From assembly GCF_000526495.1 (NCBI RefSeq), contig NZ_JAGE01000001.1, positions 372,001 through 436,000 on the forward strand: a stretch of DNA of 64,000 bases, given 5' to 3'. Positions 28,236 to 37,894 of this stretch are shown here, piece by piece. The notes below the pieces were generated by a model. That model had not been told where the DNA came from, searched no databases, and worked only from the letters and a program-made list of their open reading frames with translations. The stretch's first letter is position 1, and every line of letters begins with the position of its first letter. The stretch comes from Ruminiclostridium josui JCM 17888 (GTDB lineage: Bacteria; Bacillota; Clostridia; Acetivibrionales; DSM-1351). Both the position numbers and the translations under genes were made by a program.

Positions 28236-28994
28236 TTATTCAGGTATCATATCTATAATCTTTTCAAGTAATATGTAAACTGTTGTAGCAAAGTACTTGG
28301 GCCACTTGTCATTGCAATTAATATGTAGTGTTCTTGCTCTTTCAATAGCTTGTCTGATTTTTAATTCATTGTAATGTTTCGAAGATATATGCTTATCTTT
28401 TTTCATTGGTGCTTTAGCATCTCTTCGCAATCTGTTACGAAAATGACTTGTAGGCTTGTAAGGTTGGTTGTCCGTGACTGCAAATGATTTATCTTCCTCA
28501 GTTGCTTCAAGATGGTGCAGCAGCAACCATATTTCAAAGAAAGGGTTACTAATCGCATACCCATAGCGCTTTTCATCACACTTTTTTATAGTATCATTCC
28601 ACTCATTAATCCAAATCGATGAAGTGTTATTATCAACATCTGTAACAATCCAGAATTCATCTTCGGGATACTTTGAAAATTGATATATTTCTTCTTTCTC
28701 AGCCTTGAATTGTTCAATTCGTTCCAAAAGTTGCTTTGGACGACTCTTACTGAGCAACAATTTTTGTTCAGGCGTTCTGAATTTATAATTTGTATTCACA
28801 GCGTCTTCAGCAACTGAAATAAACTGAATTTTAGTTTTGATTTTATCAAAAATTTTTGAAACAATTTCAAAATACTCTTCTTCAGTGACACTTCCTTCAA
28901 ATGATAGAAAAATTATTTTACTTGTAGTAGGCCGAACTTCCCGATAAGGATTTTGAACATTAAAAGGCGGTTTTCGACTCGTAATACTAAGCAT
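28236..28994 (-). CDS. RloB/AbiLii-like protein (TOPRIM-type) of a two-gene defence module
   Basis: A 252-residue protein of the RloB family: KIIFLSFEGSVTEEEYF near residue 26, DEFWIVTDVDNN in the middle and AISNPFFEIWLLLHH near residue 152. These acidic motifs resemble a TOPRIM-like nuclease core. RloB partners an AAA ATPase in restriction-linked islands and in the lactococcal AbiL abortive-infection system. The ATG at 28994 overlaps the ATPase stop (TAATG) and follows GGAGGG, so the two are translationally coupled. Confidence 0.8.
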   Translation of the reverse strand: MLSITSRKPPFNVQNPYREVRPTTSKIIFLSFEGSVTEEEYFEIVSKIFDKIKTKIQFISVAEDAVNTNYKFRTPEQKLLLSKSRPKQLLERIEQFKAEKEEIYQFSKYPEDEFWIVTDVDNNTSSIWINEWNDTIKKCDEKRYGYAISNPFFEIWLLLHHLEATEEDKSFAVTDNQPYKPTSHFRNRLRRDAKAPMKKDKHISSKHYNELKIRQAIERARTLHINCNDKWPKYFATTVYILLEKIIDMIPE

Positions 28995-30328
28995 TAACAA
29001 TCCCTCCTTATCATAGGAACAGCACCAAATCGACCATTTAAATATCCCTTTAAATAATCTTGCCCTTGCTTGATTTCAAAATCTGAAAAAGGTTTCAAAT
29101 GAGATTCACCGAATTCATTTTTTTGAATGAACCAAATTTCTTCTTGTCTAAAATCATTAAGATTTATCAAGTTAACATCATGTGCTGTAAAAACAATCTG
29201 ATTATATGTTTCCTGGCAATTGCAAATAAATTCATTTAACAAATGCTGAGACAATTTAGTGTGGAGGCTACGATCTATTTCATCAACAAAGTAAATCATT
29301 GTACTTTTTCTGTCCATAGCAAACAATATAGGTAACAAATCTAACAATCTTTTAGTTCCATCAGATTCTTCATCGATATCAAATTTTACTGTTGAACCAT
29401 TTAGAAGATGTTCAAACTTAATTTGTAGAAAAACAGTTCTCTTGTTTTTGTTTTCTGAAAAAATGAAATATTTCCCATTTAAGTTGACGATTCCGTTTTT
29501 AATTTCTTCTATGTCCTCAATAATTTTTTTGGGTAAATCTAATTTTTCAGATAGTTCAGGAAAGTCAATTTCATCACTGACCACAGAAATATTAAATACA
29601 CCTGTATCTAATTTTTTTAAGTTATCAGAAATGAAACTTCTAAAATCAATATCTTCCTTCATTCTGATAGGCAACCCTTGTATTTTTGTGTGAGGAAAAA
29701 TTATTTGTAATCCTTTAAACCATTTAACTATTTCTTCCGCCTTTTTTATACCGTTATCATGTAGCTTATAAAGAAAAAGCTGATTCTTTTGATTTTCCTG
29801 AATGCCTTCCTTTAAGGCTTCAGCTAGCTTTCTTTCCTTTAAGTCTTTGTGTGCAAATTGCGGCCCTATATCGATCTCTGTTTTTCCATTTAATTCAGTG
29901 ACACGAGTAAACAAAGGAGCAAAATCTTTTTCGGTTAACACCATAAGCCATTCTTCGTATACTTGACGTCGGTCTAATGTAAAACCATATTCATACACTT
30001 CCTCGTTTAAATAAAACACAAACTGAAATGTAGAAATATTTTTTAAATCTTCAAAATTTCCTCTAAACTGATCAATCCCTGTACTTTTCCCACTTTTTTG
30101 ACCTTCAACAATAAAATCTTTAGCAAATTTAAGTGATTCGATAAATGTCGTCTTTCCTGAAGCATTAGGACCAAAAAACCCACCTCTACGGAGCACTCTC
30201 CAATCGCCAGCTTTAGTTTTTATTGTTTTTAAAAATCTATCATCGTTAATACTTTGGACAGGCAACATACTGAATTCAACAGGGTGACCTATAGATTTAT
30301 AATTGCTTACAATATATTTTAATAGCAT
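28994..30328 (-). CDS. RloA/AbiLi-like AAA ATPase of a two-gene defence module
   Basis: A 444-residue SMC/ABC-like ATPase with Walker A FFGPNASGKTTF near residue 53, an extended middle, Walker B MIYFVDEIDRSLH and the D/H-loop FTAHDVNLINL near residue 385. It matches the AAA_15/21 group found with RloB. Such ATPases are thought to sense infection and license the partner effector. No methylase or restriction subunit is adjacent, so this looks like a stand-alone AbiL-type pair. Confidence 0.8.
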   Translation of the reverse strand: MLLKYIVSNYKSIGHPVEFSMLPVQSINDDRFLKTIKTKAGDWRVLRRGGFFGPNASGKTTFIESLKFAKDFIVEGQKSGKSTGIDQFRGNFEDLKNISTFQFVFYLNEEVYEYGFTLDRRQVYEEWLMVLTEKDFAPLFTRVTELNGKTEIDIGPQFAHKDLKERKLAEALKEGIQENQKNQLFLYKLHDNGIKKAEEIVKWFKGLQIIFPHTKIQGLPIRMKEDIDFRSFISDNLKKLDTGVFNISVVSDEIDFPELSEKLDLPKKIIEDIEEIKNGIVNLNGKYFIFSENKNKRTVFLQIKFEHLLNGSTVKFDIDEESDGTKRLLDLLPILFAMDRKSTMIYFVDEIDRSLHTKLSQHLLNEFICNCQETYNQIVFTAHDVNLINLNDFRQEEIWFIQKNEFGESHLKPFSDFEIKQGQDYLKGYLNGRFGAVPMIRRDC

Positions 30329-30521
30329 AATTTTCCTCCATTCTTATTGAATTCGGCCCTTCCAGCCAATGCACTTGTTTCTTTTGTGAGTCTGTTGAAA
30401 GCTTATTTAAATGTAAATACTTAATCAAAAAACACTTTCAATTTACACTAATCTATTATATTATATTTCCAGTAATCGAAAAATACAAGGATGTGATATC
30501 CACGTAACAGTAGTTTTCTAC

Positions 30522-30552
30522 AAAAAAATCCGCCGGTTTTTCGCCGACGGAT
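30522..30552 (-). terminator. Terminator of the polyol dehydrogenase gene
   Basis: On the minus strand, ATCCGTCGGC pairs with the GCCGGCGGAT-type arm across an AAAAA loop and is followed by seven T. The 190 bp upstream of it toward the ATPase gene show no coding signal. Confidence 0.85.
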
Positions 30553-30584
30553 AAATTAGGAGTATTATTTATAGAAGATTAAAA

Positions 30585-31625
30585 TTAGTCTATTTTAATT
30601 ACTGCCTTAACAACATCCTGCTTGTTGTTTATTACATAATCAAATGCATTTGCAACATCATCAAAATCAAATTCGTGTGTTACTATACCTGTTATGTCAA
30701 TAATACCTTTTGATATAGCCTTTATAGCTGTAGGGTATATATTTTTGTAACGGAATACGGATTTAATTGTAGCTTCCTTTGCCATAATTTTTGCAAAGTT
30801 GAATTCTATTATATCCTGTGGAGCCAAACCTACAAGAACAATTGTACCGCCATTTTTAATCATGTATGGAGTCTGTGAAATAGTCCTTGCAGACCCTGCA
30901 GTTTCTATAACAATATCCACTCCCTTTTTATTGGTGAGTTTGTCTATCTCTGCGAACACGTCAGTTTCTGCTGCATTTATTGTATTTGTGGCCCCAAGTT
31001 TTTTTGCATATTCCAGCCTCTTTGGTATTACGTCAACTACAGTAATGTCAGTTGCACCGTTTGCTTTACATGCAAGCAATGTAACAAGTCCTATTGTACC
31101 TGCTCCAAGAATAACAACTGAACTTCCAAGCTTCACTTCTCCCTGGTTTGCTGCGTGCATACCAACAGCCAAGGGTTCAACTAATGCTCCCTCTTTTGTT
31201 GTTATGTTTTCAGGGAGCTTAAAGCACATATTTTCCGGGAAAGCAATATAATTCATTAATGAACCGTGGTATGGCGGTGTTGCCAAAAATTCAACATCGG
31301 GGCAAAGATTATATCTTCCTGATTTACAGAACTCGCATTGTCCGCAAGTTATTCCCGGCTCCAAAGCAACCTTATCTCCCACCTGTAAGTTTTGCACTCC
31401 GCTGCCAATTTCAACAACAGTACCGGCACATTCATGTCCAAGTATGAAATCCCCGTTTACTATAAAATCACCAATTTTTCCATGCTCAAGATAATGTACA
31501 TCTGAACCGCAGATTCCTACATACTCAAGTTTTACAAGCACATCTTTTTCTCTGAGTTTTGGAACCTCGATGTCCCTTATCTCTATTTTGTTTATTCCGG
31601 TCATATAAGCCGCTCTATTTTTCAT
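30585..31625 (-). CDS. Zinc-dependent polyol (sorbitol/xylitol-type) dehydrogenase
   Basis: A 346-residue medium-chain dehydrogenase. Catalytic zinc ligands are in VGICGSDVHYLEHG and LGHECAGTV. A structural zinc site has four cysteines in CGQCEFCKSGRYNLC. The NAD site is ILGAGTIGLVTLL. It oxidises a polyol to its ketose. The ATG at 31625 follows GGAGG. Its promoter carries the ACTTTTATAAA motif shared with the adjacent sugar transporter and ROK repressor, so it is likely part of one regulon. Confidence 0.88.
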   Translation of the reverse strand: MKNRAAYMTGINKIEIRDIEVPKLREKDVLVKLEYVGICGSDVHYLEHGKIGDFIVNGDFILGHECAGTVVEIGSGVQNLQVGDKVALEPGITCGQCEFCKSGRYNLCPDVEFLATPPYHGSLMNYIAFPENMCFKLPENITTKEGALVEPLAVGMHAANQGEVKLGSSVVILGAGTIGLVTLLACKANGATDITVVDVIPKRLEYAKKLGATNTINAAETDVFAEIDKLTNKKGVDIVIETAGSARTISQTPYMIKNGGTIVLVGLAPQDIIEFNFAKIMAKEATIKSVFRYKNIYPTAIKAISKGIIDITGIVTHEFDFDDVANAFDYVINNKQDVVKAVIKID

Positions 31626-31685
31626 AATAAAAACCTCCATACCATAAATTATCCCTTAAATTTATCTTTAAATCAACTTTATTAT

Positions 31686-31701
31686 CGACTTTTATAAAAT
31701 G
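31686..31701. promoter_or_regulatory. Putative ROK-regulator binding motif, copy 1
   Basis: CGACTTTTATAAAATG lies about 60 bp upstream of the polyol dehydrogenase start. The core GACTTTTATAAA recurs upstream of the ABC operon and, as AACTTTTATAAA, upstream of the ROK gene. Confidence 0.5.
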
Positions 31702-31758
31702 CTTTAATTAACTTTCTTTTTTTTTTAATTACACACTTAATAATTTAAATATACAATA

Positions 31759-31796
31759 CAAAGATACGTGAATAAAAACTTTTTCACGTACCTTTG
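31759..31796 (-). terminator. Terminator of the sugar ABC operon
   Basis: CAAAGGTACGTGAA pairs with TTCACGTATCTTTG on the minus strand, followed by a T-rich stretch. It starts 20 bp after the stop of the binding-protein gene. Confidence 0.7.
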
Positions 31797-31815
31797 CATT
31801 TTTAATAGTACAATA

Positions 31816-32814
31816 TTACTTAATAGCTCCTGACTTCTTCAATATTTCTATATATTCCTGTACGTTATCTTTATTTACAAGTGGGTTTCCAATATCTGTA
31901 TCAATCTGTTTTTCTGCACCAGTTAAGAGTTTGTTACTTGTATCAAGTAATTTTGTAGCAAGGTCATATGCACTCTGCATACAAGTTGAAGTCATTCTGC
32001 CTTCCTGAATCAAGAGCAATGCTTCTGCTGTTCCATCAACACCATATGCAAGCATGTTTTTGAACTTAGGGTTATCTTTAACTACTTCAAGTGCTCCAGC
32101 AGCCATGTTATCATTCATTGAAATAACTGCATCAATCTTGTCATTTGACTGTATCCAGTCTTCCATATACTTCATAGCTTCGTCTTTGTTCCAGTTTGCA
32201 ATCTGTTCACCAACAATTTTAACATCTGGGCGTTTTTCAAAGAATTCTTTCTGCCAGCTCTTACGTCTTTCATCAGCATGGAAGTTTCCTGAAGGGCCAT
32301 CTAGCACTACAACTTTTGCATTTTGAGGAATCTGCTCTAATGCTGCACGAGCATTTACTGCAGCCTGTTCATATGGATTTGCGTCTACTGAAGATGCTCC
32401 TTCAATTCCTGAAATACGAGCATTAGTTGTTATTGCATGTATACCTGCCTTAACTACTTTTTCAACATATGGTCTTTGAGCTTCACCATTATTTGGCTGA
32501 ACAATAACCAGATCATACTTGTTTGTAATAGCATTTTCAATCATTGAGTTTTCAGTATCGTCATTTGCCTGACCATCGAATACATCAAGCTTAATATCAG
32601 GATACTTCTTTGCTTCATCCTTTACAGCATTTGCAAGCCAAGCTGCAAATGAGTCAGATTGGGCACGAGCTATATATGCTACCTTATAGCTCTTTGAACC
32701 ACCATCTCCGCCGGAAGATGTTGAATCGGAAGTCTTGTTTGCACCTGTTCCACATGCTGCCAGAAAAGTAATTGCCAGTGACATTGATAGTACGCTAATT
32801 AATTTCTTCTTCAT
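31816..32814 (-). CDS. Sugar ABC transporter substrate-binding lipoprotein (RbsB-like)
   Basis: A 332-residue binding protein with a signal peptide and lipobox (LAACGTG), then a type-1 periplasmic-binding fold: KVAYIARAQSDSFAAWLANAV, VIVQPNNGEAQRPYVEK, SMNDNMAAGALEVVK. It captures a sugar for the downstream permease and ATPase. It is unusual only in being last, after ATPase and permease. The ATG at 32814 follows a weak GGATGGA site. Confidence 0.88.
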   Translation of the reverse strand: MKKKLISVLSMSLAITFLAACGTGANKTSDSTSSGGDGGSKSYKVAYIARAQSDSFAAWLANAVKDEAKKYPDIKLDVFDGQANDDTENSMIENAITNKYDLVIVQPNNGEAQRPYVEKVVKAGIHAITTNARISGIEGASSVDANPYEQAAVNARAALEQIPQNAKVVVLDGPSGNFHADERRKSWQKEFFEKRPDVKIVGEQIANWNKDEAMKYMEDWIQSNDKIDAVISMNDNMAAGALEVVKDNPKFKNMLAYGVDGTAEALLLIQEGRMTSTCMQSAYDLATKLLDTSNKLLTGAEKQIDTDIGNPLVNKDNVQEYIEILKKSGAIK

Positions 32815-32892
32815 ATGTGCTTCCATCCTTTTTAATAGATTTTTATAAATTTTTATTATTTAAACAGCAATGCTGTTTAATTTGAAGTAAGT

Positions 32893-33906
32893 TTATTTCT
32901 TTGCTTCTTTATTGTTTTTTGCATTTTCTTTGTCTTCTATTCTTCCAAGTGTACTTCTTGTTCTACGATTTTTTGACTGAATATCATATATAACAGCAAG
33001 GGCTATTATTGCACCCCTTACAATCTGCTGCATGTAAGAATCTACACTGGTGAGGTTCATAATATTATCAAGGAAGCCTACTATAAATGCACCCGCCAAT
33101 GTACCTGTTGCAGTTCCAACACCACCTGAGAAGCTAGTTCCACCGATGATGGCCGCTGTTAAGGCTGTAAATTCATAGTTTACAGCACCATTTGGAAGAC
33201 CTGCATTAACACGGGACATGAACAATACTCCTGCCAACCCAACGAAAATACCATTAATTATAAATGCAGTATACTTAACTCTGTGAACGTTGATACCTGA
33301 TGCAATAGCTGCTTCTTCGTTTCCACCAACTGCATAAAGAGAACGTCCAACCCTTGTGTGTTTCAATATATACCATGTTACTATGGCCAGTGCTACAAGG
33401 AATATTATAGGTATTGGAATAACACCTATAGAACCTTGTCCGAATACTACAAACTTATCAAGCTGTAAAATGTTTTGTCCTTTTGTATAAAGCAGTGCTA
33501 CACCTCTTGCCATTGTCAACATTGCCAATGTTGCAATAAATGGGGGAGCCTTAAAAGTACTGATCATCATAGCATTAATAAAGTTACATACAACACCTGT
33601 AATTATACCTACCAACACAGCAATTAATAGTGAACCGGTTGATTTATATGCTGATATGGCAAATACACCTGAAAGAGCTAACACGGAGCCTTGAGACAAG
33701 TCAAGCATTCCTGAAATTATCAATATTGTCTGACCAAAAGCAAGAATTGTTGTAACTGCCAACTGTCTTGAGATATTTGTCAGGTTGCTGGTTGTTAAAA
33801 AGTTTGGGTTTGCAAATGAACAAATTATGAATAATACAAACAGTACCATAAAAATACTGTATTTCTTTTTTGCCGTATTCCATAGATTATTACTTCTTAA
33901 ATCCAT
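32893..33906 (-). CDS. Sugar ABC transporter permease (RbsC-like)
   Basis: A 337-residue permease with eight or more membrane helices and the ribose-type loop GRSLYAVGGNEEAAIASGINVHRVK that contacts the ATPase. AIIGGTSFSGGVGTATGTLAGAF is typical of the RbsC/XylH family. The N and C termini are charged. It lies between the ATPase and binding-protein genes. Confidence 0.92.
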   Translation of the reverse strand: MDLRSNNLWNTAKKKYSIFMVLFVLFIICSFANPNFLTTSNLTNISRQLAVTTILAFGQTILIISGMLDLSQGSVLALSGVFAISAYKSTGSLLIAVLVGIITGVVCNFINAMMISTFKAPPFIATLAMLTMARGVALLYTKGQNILQLDKFVVFGQGSIGVIPIPIIFLVALAIVTWYILKHTRVGRSLYAVGGNEEAAIASGINVHRVKYTAFIINGIFVGLAGVLFMSRVNAGLPNGAVNYEFTALTAAIIGGTSFSGGVGTATGTLAGAFIVGFLDNIMNLTSVDSYMQQIVRGAIIALAVIYDIQSKNRRTRSTLGRIEDKENAKNNKEAKK

Positions 33907-33907
33907 T

Positions 33908-35419
33908 TTATCTCACCTCATCTGATGTTAAAGTTCCAGTAGCATATTTCATAATGAGCTCCTGGGAAAAATCTTTTCGTTTTATTTCACCTGTAACTGC
34001 ACCCTTTGACATTACATAAATCCTGTCACACATACCTATAAGCTCAGGAAGCTCGGATGAAACCATTATTACTCCTTTGCCTTCTTTTGCTAAACTTGTC
34101 ATCAATTTGTATATTTCAAATTTAGCACCTACATCTATACCACGAGTAGGTTCGTCCAGTATAAGAATGTCAGGGTTTCTTATCATCCACTTTGCTAATA
34201 AGACTTTTTGTTGATTTCCACCGCTTAATGAAGCAATAGGTGTTTCCAAAGTAGGAGTCTTTACTCTCATTTTTTCGAACATATCTGATACAATGCTTTG
34301 TTCGACTTTCTTGTGATACCTGAATCCGTAAAATACTTTCTTAAGGAATGCCAATGTTGTATTTTCCCTTACTGCCCTGACCGGAATAATACCGTATCTT
34401 CTTCTGTCTTCAGATAGCATTACCAGTCCTTTTTCAATAATCTGCCGTACATTTTTGACTTTGACTTCTTCGCCTTTGATATTAACTGTTCCTGATGTAA
34501 TAGGGTCCAGTCCGAAGAGAGATCTCATAACTTCAGTTCTTCCTGCTCCCATAAGTCCGGCAAAACCAATGATTTCACCTTTATTTAAGTGGAAGCTTAC
34601 GTCATGGTAGACATTCCCGCTGCTTAAATTCTTAACCTCAAGTAACTTTTCTCCGATTTCGATTTCTTCTTTTGGGTAGGTGTTGGTCAATTTTCTTCCA
34701 ACCATTAGTGCAATTACGGTTTCAATGTCAAGCTCTTCCTTAGGATGACTCGCAACAACTGTTCCGTCTCTGAATACTGTTATTTCATCTGCTATCTGGA
34801 ATATTTCATCCAGTTTGTGAGAAATGTAGATGATACAAACTCCTCTGGATTTCAGTTCTTCAATCTTTTTAAAGAGCTTTTCAACTTCTTTTTGCGTGAT
34901 GGCCGAAGTCGGTTCATCCATGATAATAATATCAGAATTGTATGATATAGCTTTTAAAATCTCTAACATCTGGATATCTGAAACCGTCAGATCCTTTAAA
35001 AGTGTGGTGGGTAAATAAGGCAAATTTTCCCTTTTTAATAATTCCTTTGTACGTGTCCTAACTTCTTTCCAGTTTACATTACCAAATTTGTTGACTGGCA
35101 GGTTGCCTAAAAACAGGTTTTCCTCTACCGTCATTTCTGGAACGTAGTTCATTTCTTGAAAAATCATCGATATACCAAGATTCCTGGCCTGTATGGGGTT
35201 ATTGATTTTTACAGGTTTCTCATCAATGAATATCTCACCGCTGTCGGGCTGATATATCCCGTTAATGATCTTCATCAATGTTGATTTTCCTGCTCCGTTT
35301 TCACCACATAATACATGCACAGTACCTTTTTTTACAGTAAAATCGATTTTATCAAGAGCTTTAACCCCTGGAAAGGATTTTTCAATTTGCGAAACTCTTA
35401 GCTTAATGTTATTATTCAT
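33908..35419 (-). CDS. Sugar ABC transporter ATP-binding protein (RbsA/XylG-like)
   Basis: A 503-residue double ABC ATPase. The first domain has CGENGAGKST near residue 38, signature LTVSDIQMLEI and Walker B IIMDEPTSAI. The second has a degenerate Walker A (GLMGAGRTEV), signature LSGGNQQKV and ILILDEPTRGIDVG. That asymmetry is normal for the family. It is the first gene of the operon, 2 bp before the permease. Confidence 0.93.
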   Translation of the reverse strand: MNNNIKLRVSQIEKSFPGVKALDKIDFTVKKGTVHVLCGENGAGKSTLMKIINGIYQPDSGEIFIDEKPVKINNPIQARNLGISMIFQEMNYVPEMTVEENLFLGNLPVNKFGNVNWKEVRTRTKELLKRENLPYLPTTLLKDLTVSDIQMLEILKAISYNSDIIIMDEPTSAITQKEVEKLFKKIEELKSRGVCIIYISHKLDEIFQIADEITVFRDGTVVASHPKEELDIETVIALMVGRKLTNTYPKEEIEIGEKLLEVKNLSSGNVYHDVSFHLNKGEIIGFAGLMGAGRTEVMRSLFGLDPITSGTVNIKGEEVKVKNVRQIIEKGLVMLSEDRRRYGIIPVRAVRENTTLAFLKKVFYGFRYHKKVEQSIVSDMFEKMRVKTPTLETPIASLSGGNQQKVLLAKWMIRNPDILILDEPTRGIDVGAKFEIYKLMTSLAKEGKGVIMVSSELPELIGMCDRIYVMSKGAVTGEIKRKDFSQELIMKYATGTLTSDEVR

Positions 35420-35502
35420 TTCCTTCCCCCATAAGTTTTCTTGTATAAAAACCCTAAATACTTATTACTACAATTCCCATCTTCCATCGACCGATTTATA
35501 TA

Positions 35503-35520
35503 AGACTTTTATAAATTACT
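35503..35520. promoter_or_regulatory. Putative ROK-regulator binding motif, copy 2
   Basis: AGACTTTTATAAATTACT lies about 85 bp upstream of the ATPase gene. An inverted half (TAGTAAAAGTC) follows about 30 bp on, at 35545-35556, suggesting a paired operator. Confidence 0.5.
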
Positions 35521-35632
35521 TTTAATAAGATTATATCGTATATTTAGTAAAAGTCAACATAAAATTATAAATATTTTTTATTGCTATTTAGTAATTGTGT
35601 ACAATAAGCCAGAATTTTATGTAAAAAAGAAA

Positions 35633-35661
35633 GCAGTAATATGCAAAAAACATATTACTGC
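35633..35661 (-). terminator. Terminator of the ROK repressor gene
   Basis: GCAGTAATATG pairs perfectly with CATATTACTGC across a 7-nt loop, followed by TTTCTTTTTT on the minus strand. Confidence 0.85.
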
Positions 35662-35679
35662 CTCTTATAAGAATAGCTT

Positions 35680-36804
35680 TTAAACGTTCTTTATAAATTG
35701 ATCAACATGAGCAAGCGCAGCACCTACAGCGGTTGCTTCAAGCTTGTACTTACATGCATGAAGGTAATTTCCGTCCACTTCAAAAGTATTGTACTTTGCC
35801 ACCATTTGCCTTAATTCATCGATATATTCATCCATGTAAGCTCCGGCATATCCGCCTAATATAACTTTACAGTCAAACAACATTCTCAAATTATTTATTG
35901 CTATAATCAAATGTGATACATATTCATTCCATATCTTTCTTTGCGGTTCTTTATTTAGCTTCAATAATCTAAAAAACTCTGAAATATTTCCGTTGGTACT
36001 ATCTGATAAAAGCTTTGCAGAGCAATATGCATCCACACAACCTTTTTGACCACAGTAGCACTCTCTTCCGTTTGGTACTATAGTCATATGCCCAAACTCT
36101 CCGCCTCTTTGGTTCTGTCCGTTATAAATATTTTTGGATATTATTATAGAGCCTCCCACAGAATTGTTTAAAGAAAGATATGCTACATTCTCATTTGAAT
36201 CTTCCCTCCACATTTCTGCAAAACCGCCTGCATTGGCATCGTTACTCAAAATAATAGGGTATGGAATAAATTCCTGAAAAGCATTTATACTACCACCCTG
36301 AAAGTCTATTACAGTAGCGTAGCTCACAGTCTGACGGTCATCGGAAAGTATGGCAGGCAGTGCTATACCGACTCCAAGTATATTGTCTTCATTAATTTCT
36401 GTTTCACTGACCAGTTTTGTAACAAGATCGCCTACTCCCTTAAAATATTCTTTTTGATTTTTAAAAGGGTACTGTATTCTACAATTCTTTAGCAGTTTAC
36501 CACTAAGATCAATTATTACAATACTTACATGATTACGTGTTATATCTAAACCTACTGCGTATTTTGCAGAACTATTATAAGAAATAGCCTTAGCCTTTCT
36601 GCCCCCCGTAGATTCAAAAAGACCTGTTTCTATTACAAGCCCACGTTCCTGAAGTTCCTTTATATTTTGAGTTACTGTAGGCAGACTCATATTTAAAGTA
36701 TAGGCAATCTCTTGAATAGATATGGGGTCGTGTTTGTAAAGAAAGTTATATATGGCATTTCTGTTTATTTTTTTTACCTCAATGCTATTTACCTTAGTTG
36801 CCAT
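35680..36804 (-). CDS. ROK family transcriptional repressor (XylR/NagC-like)
   Basis: A 374-residue regulator. The N-terminal winged HTH (SIQEIAYTLNMSLPTVTQNIKEL) is followed by a sugar-kinase-like ROK domain with GLDITRNHVSIVIIDL, ILSNDANAGGFAEMW and the zinc motif GHMTIVPNGRECYCGQKGCVDAY. It would repress the neighbouring sugar transporter and dehydrogenase until its sugar ligand binds. It has its own copy of the shared motif upstream, so it probably controls itself. Confidence 0.9.
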   Translation of the reverse strand: MATKVNSIEVKKINRNAIYNFLYKHDPISIQEIAYTLNMSLPTVTQNIKELQERGLVIETGLFESTGGRKAKAISYNSSAKYAVGLDITRNHVSIVIIDLSGKLLKNCRIQYPFKNQKEYFKGVGDLVTKLVSETEINEDNILGVGIALPAILSDDRQTVSYATVIDFQGGSINAFQEFIPYPIILSNDANAGGFAEMWREDSNENVAYLSLNNSVGGSIIISKNIYNGQNQRGGEFGHMTIVPNGRECYCGQKGCVDAYCSAKLLSDSTNGNISEFFRLLKLNKEPQRKIWNEYVSHLIIAINNLRMLFDCKVILGGYAGAYMDEYIDELRQMVAKYNTFEVDGNYLHACKYKLEATAVGAALAHVDQFIKNV

Positions 36805-36819
36805 AATTTTTTAACCACC

Positions 36820-36838
36820 CAACTTTTATAAATGTCTT
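36820..36838. promoter_or_regulatory. Putative ROK-regulator binding motif, copy 3
   Basis: CAACTTTTATAAATGTCTT lies just upstream of the ROK gene start, overlapping its likely promoter. The rest of the 275-bp gap to the next gene is AT-rich with no other structure noted. Confidence 0.5.
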
Positions 36839-37079
36839 TTATTAATGTTAATATTATAACAAACTTTATTCAATTTCAATAGTAGTCAACATGATTATAA
36901 CATAAAATTTACCATTCTGTACTGGTAATTTTCTGTAAATGGTATAAAAAATTAAGAATTTAGTATTTTTATGAGATATTGTATAGATTTTAGTACATTT
37001 TATGGTATAATTAATTTAGAAAAACAAATGAATACCGCTGTCAAAGAATAAAATTTGTCGAAATGCAGAGGTGAGAATT

Positions 37080-37793
37080 ATGTATATTCATAATCGATTG
37101 CTCGCATTACTTTTTAGAATTTTGTTTTTGTTTGGTTGTGGAATAGGTTTATACTTGAACTCTGGAATTCCCAGTGGAAAGTTTGCATCCTACATGCTTA
37201 TTTTCTATACGATACAGAGTAATGCCTTGTGTTTCGTGTTCTTTTCCATTTTGGCAGTAAAAAATCTGATTGATATCAAAACTAAGGGTATTAAAGGTTC
37301 TACCAGCGTCTTTCCCCACTTAAAGGGTGCAGTTACCATGACAATCTCAATGACATTTATTATTTATCACTTCGTACTGGTTCCTTTGTATACTTCTCAT
37401 GATGTAAACTATAGCGTACTTAACTGGCAAAATATTCTGGTACATTATTTTGTTCCTATAATGACAGTTTTGGACTGGCTGTTATTTGACAAAAAACAAA
37501 ATTTCAGGTGGTTTGATCCCATGCTTTGGATTTCTATTCCAATCTCTTATTTCATATTTCTTATTGTAAGAGCAAGAATAGGCGGAATGATTGCAATAGT
37601 TCAAAGCAAATATCCTTATTTCTTTGTTGACGTTGACATTCTCGGATGGATTAATGTGTTAAAATATGCAGGCGTTTTTATTCTGGGATTTCTTGTTTTA
37701 GGATATGCTATTTATTTAGTTGACAAAATCTCCATCGAAAATATCAAATTTAATTTTATAAAACCAACTAGCTATTTTACAAATAACCTATAA
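37080..37793 (+). CDS. Pr6Pr-like integral membrane protein
   Basis: A 237-residue protein with about six membrane helices. YTIQSNALCFVFF, FIIYHFVLVPLY, LVHYFVPIMTVLDWLLFD and the end region GWINVLKYAGVFILGF resemble the Pr6Pr/YwaF-like membrane family of unknown function. The ATG at 37080 follows GAGGTG. It stands alone and converges with the DpnI-like gene. Confidence 0.65.
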   Translation: MYIHNRLLALLFRILFLFGCGIGLYLNSGIPSGKFASYMLIFYTIQSNALCFVFFSILAVKNLIDIKTKGIKGSTSVFPHLKGAVTMTISMTFIIYHFVLVPLYTSHDVNYSVLNWQNILVHYFVPIMTVLDWLLFDKKQNFRWFDPMLWISIPISYFIFLIVRARIGGMIAIVQSKYPYFFVDVDILGWINVLKYAGVFILGFLVLGYAIYLVDKISIENIKFNFIKPTSYFTNNL

Positions 37794-37831
37794 CCTATAC
37801 AGTCAAACTCTATAGGTCAATGGATATATAA

Positions 37832-37877
37832 AACCGCCATAGAAATGGCTTAAAATTAGTCAATGTCTTTGGCGGTT
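37832..37877. terminator. Hairpin between convergent genes
   Basis: AACCGCCA pairs with TGGCGGTT across a 30-nt loop. On the minus strand TTTTATATAT follows. It probably stops transcription from both sides. Confidence 0.5.
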
Positions 37878-37894
37878 GACTATACCCTCAAAAA

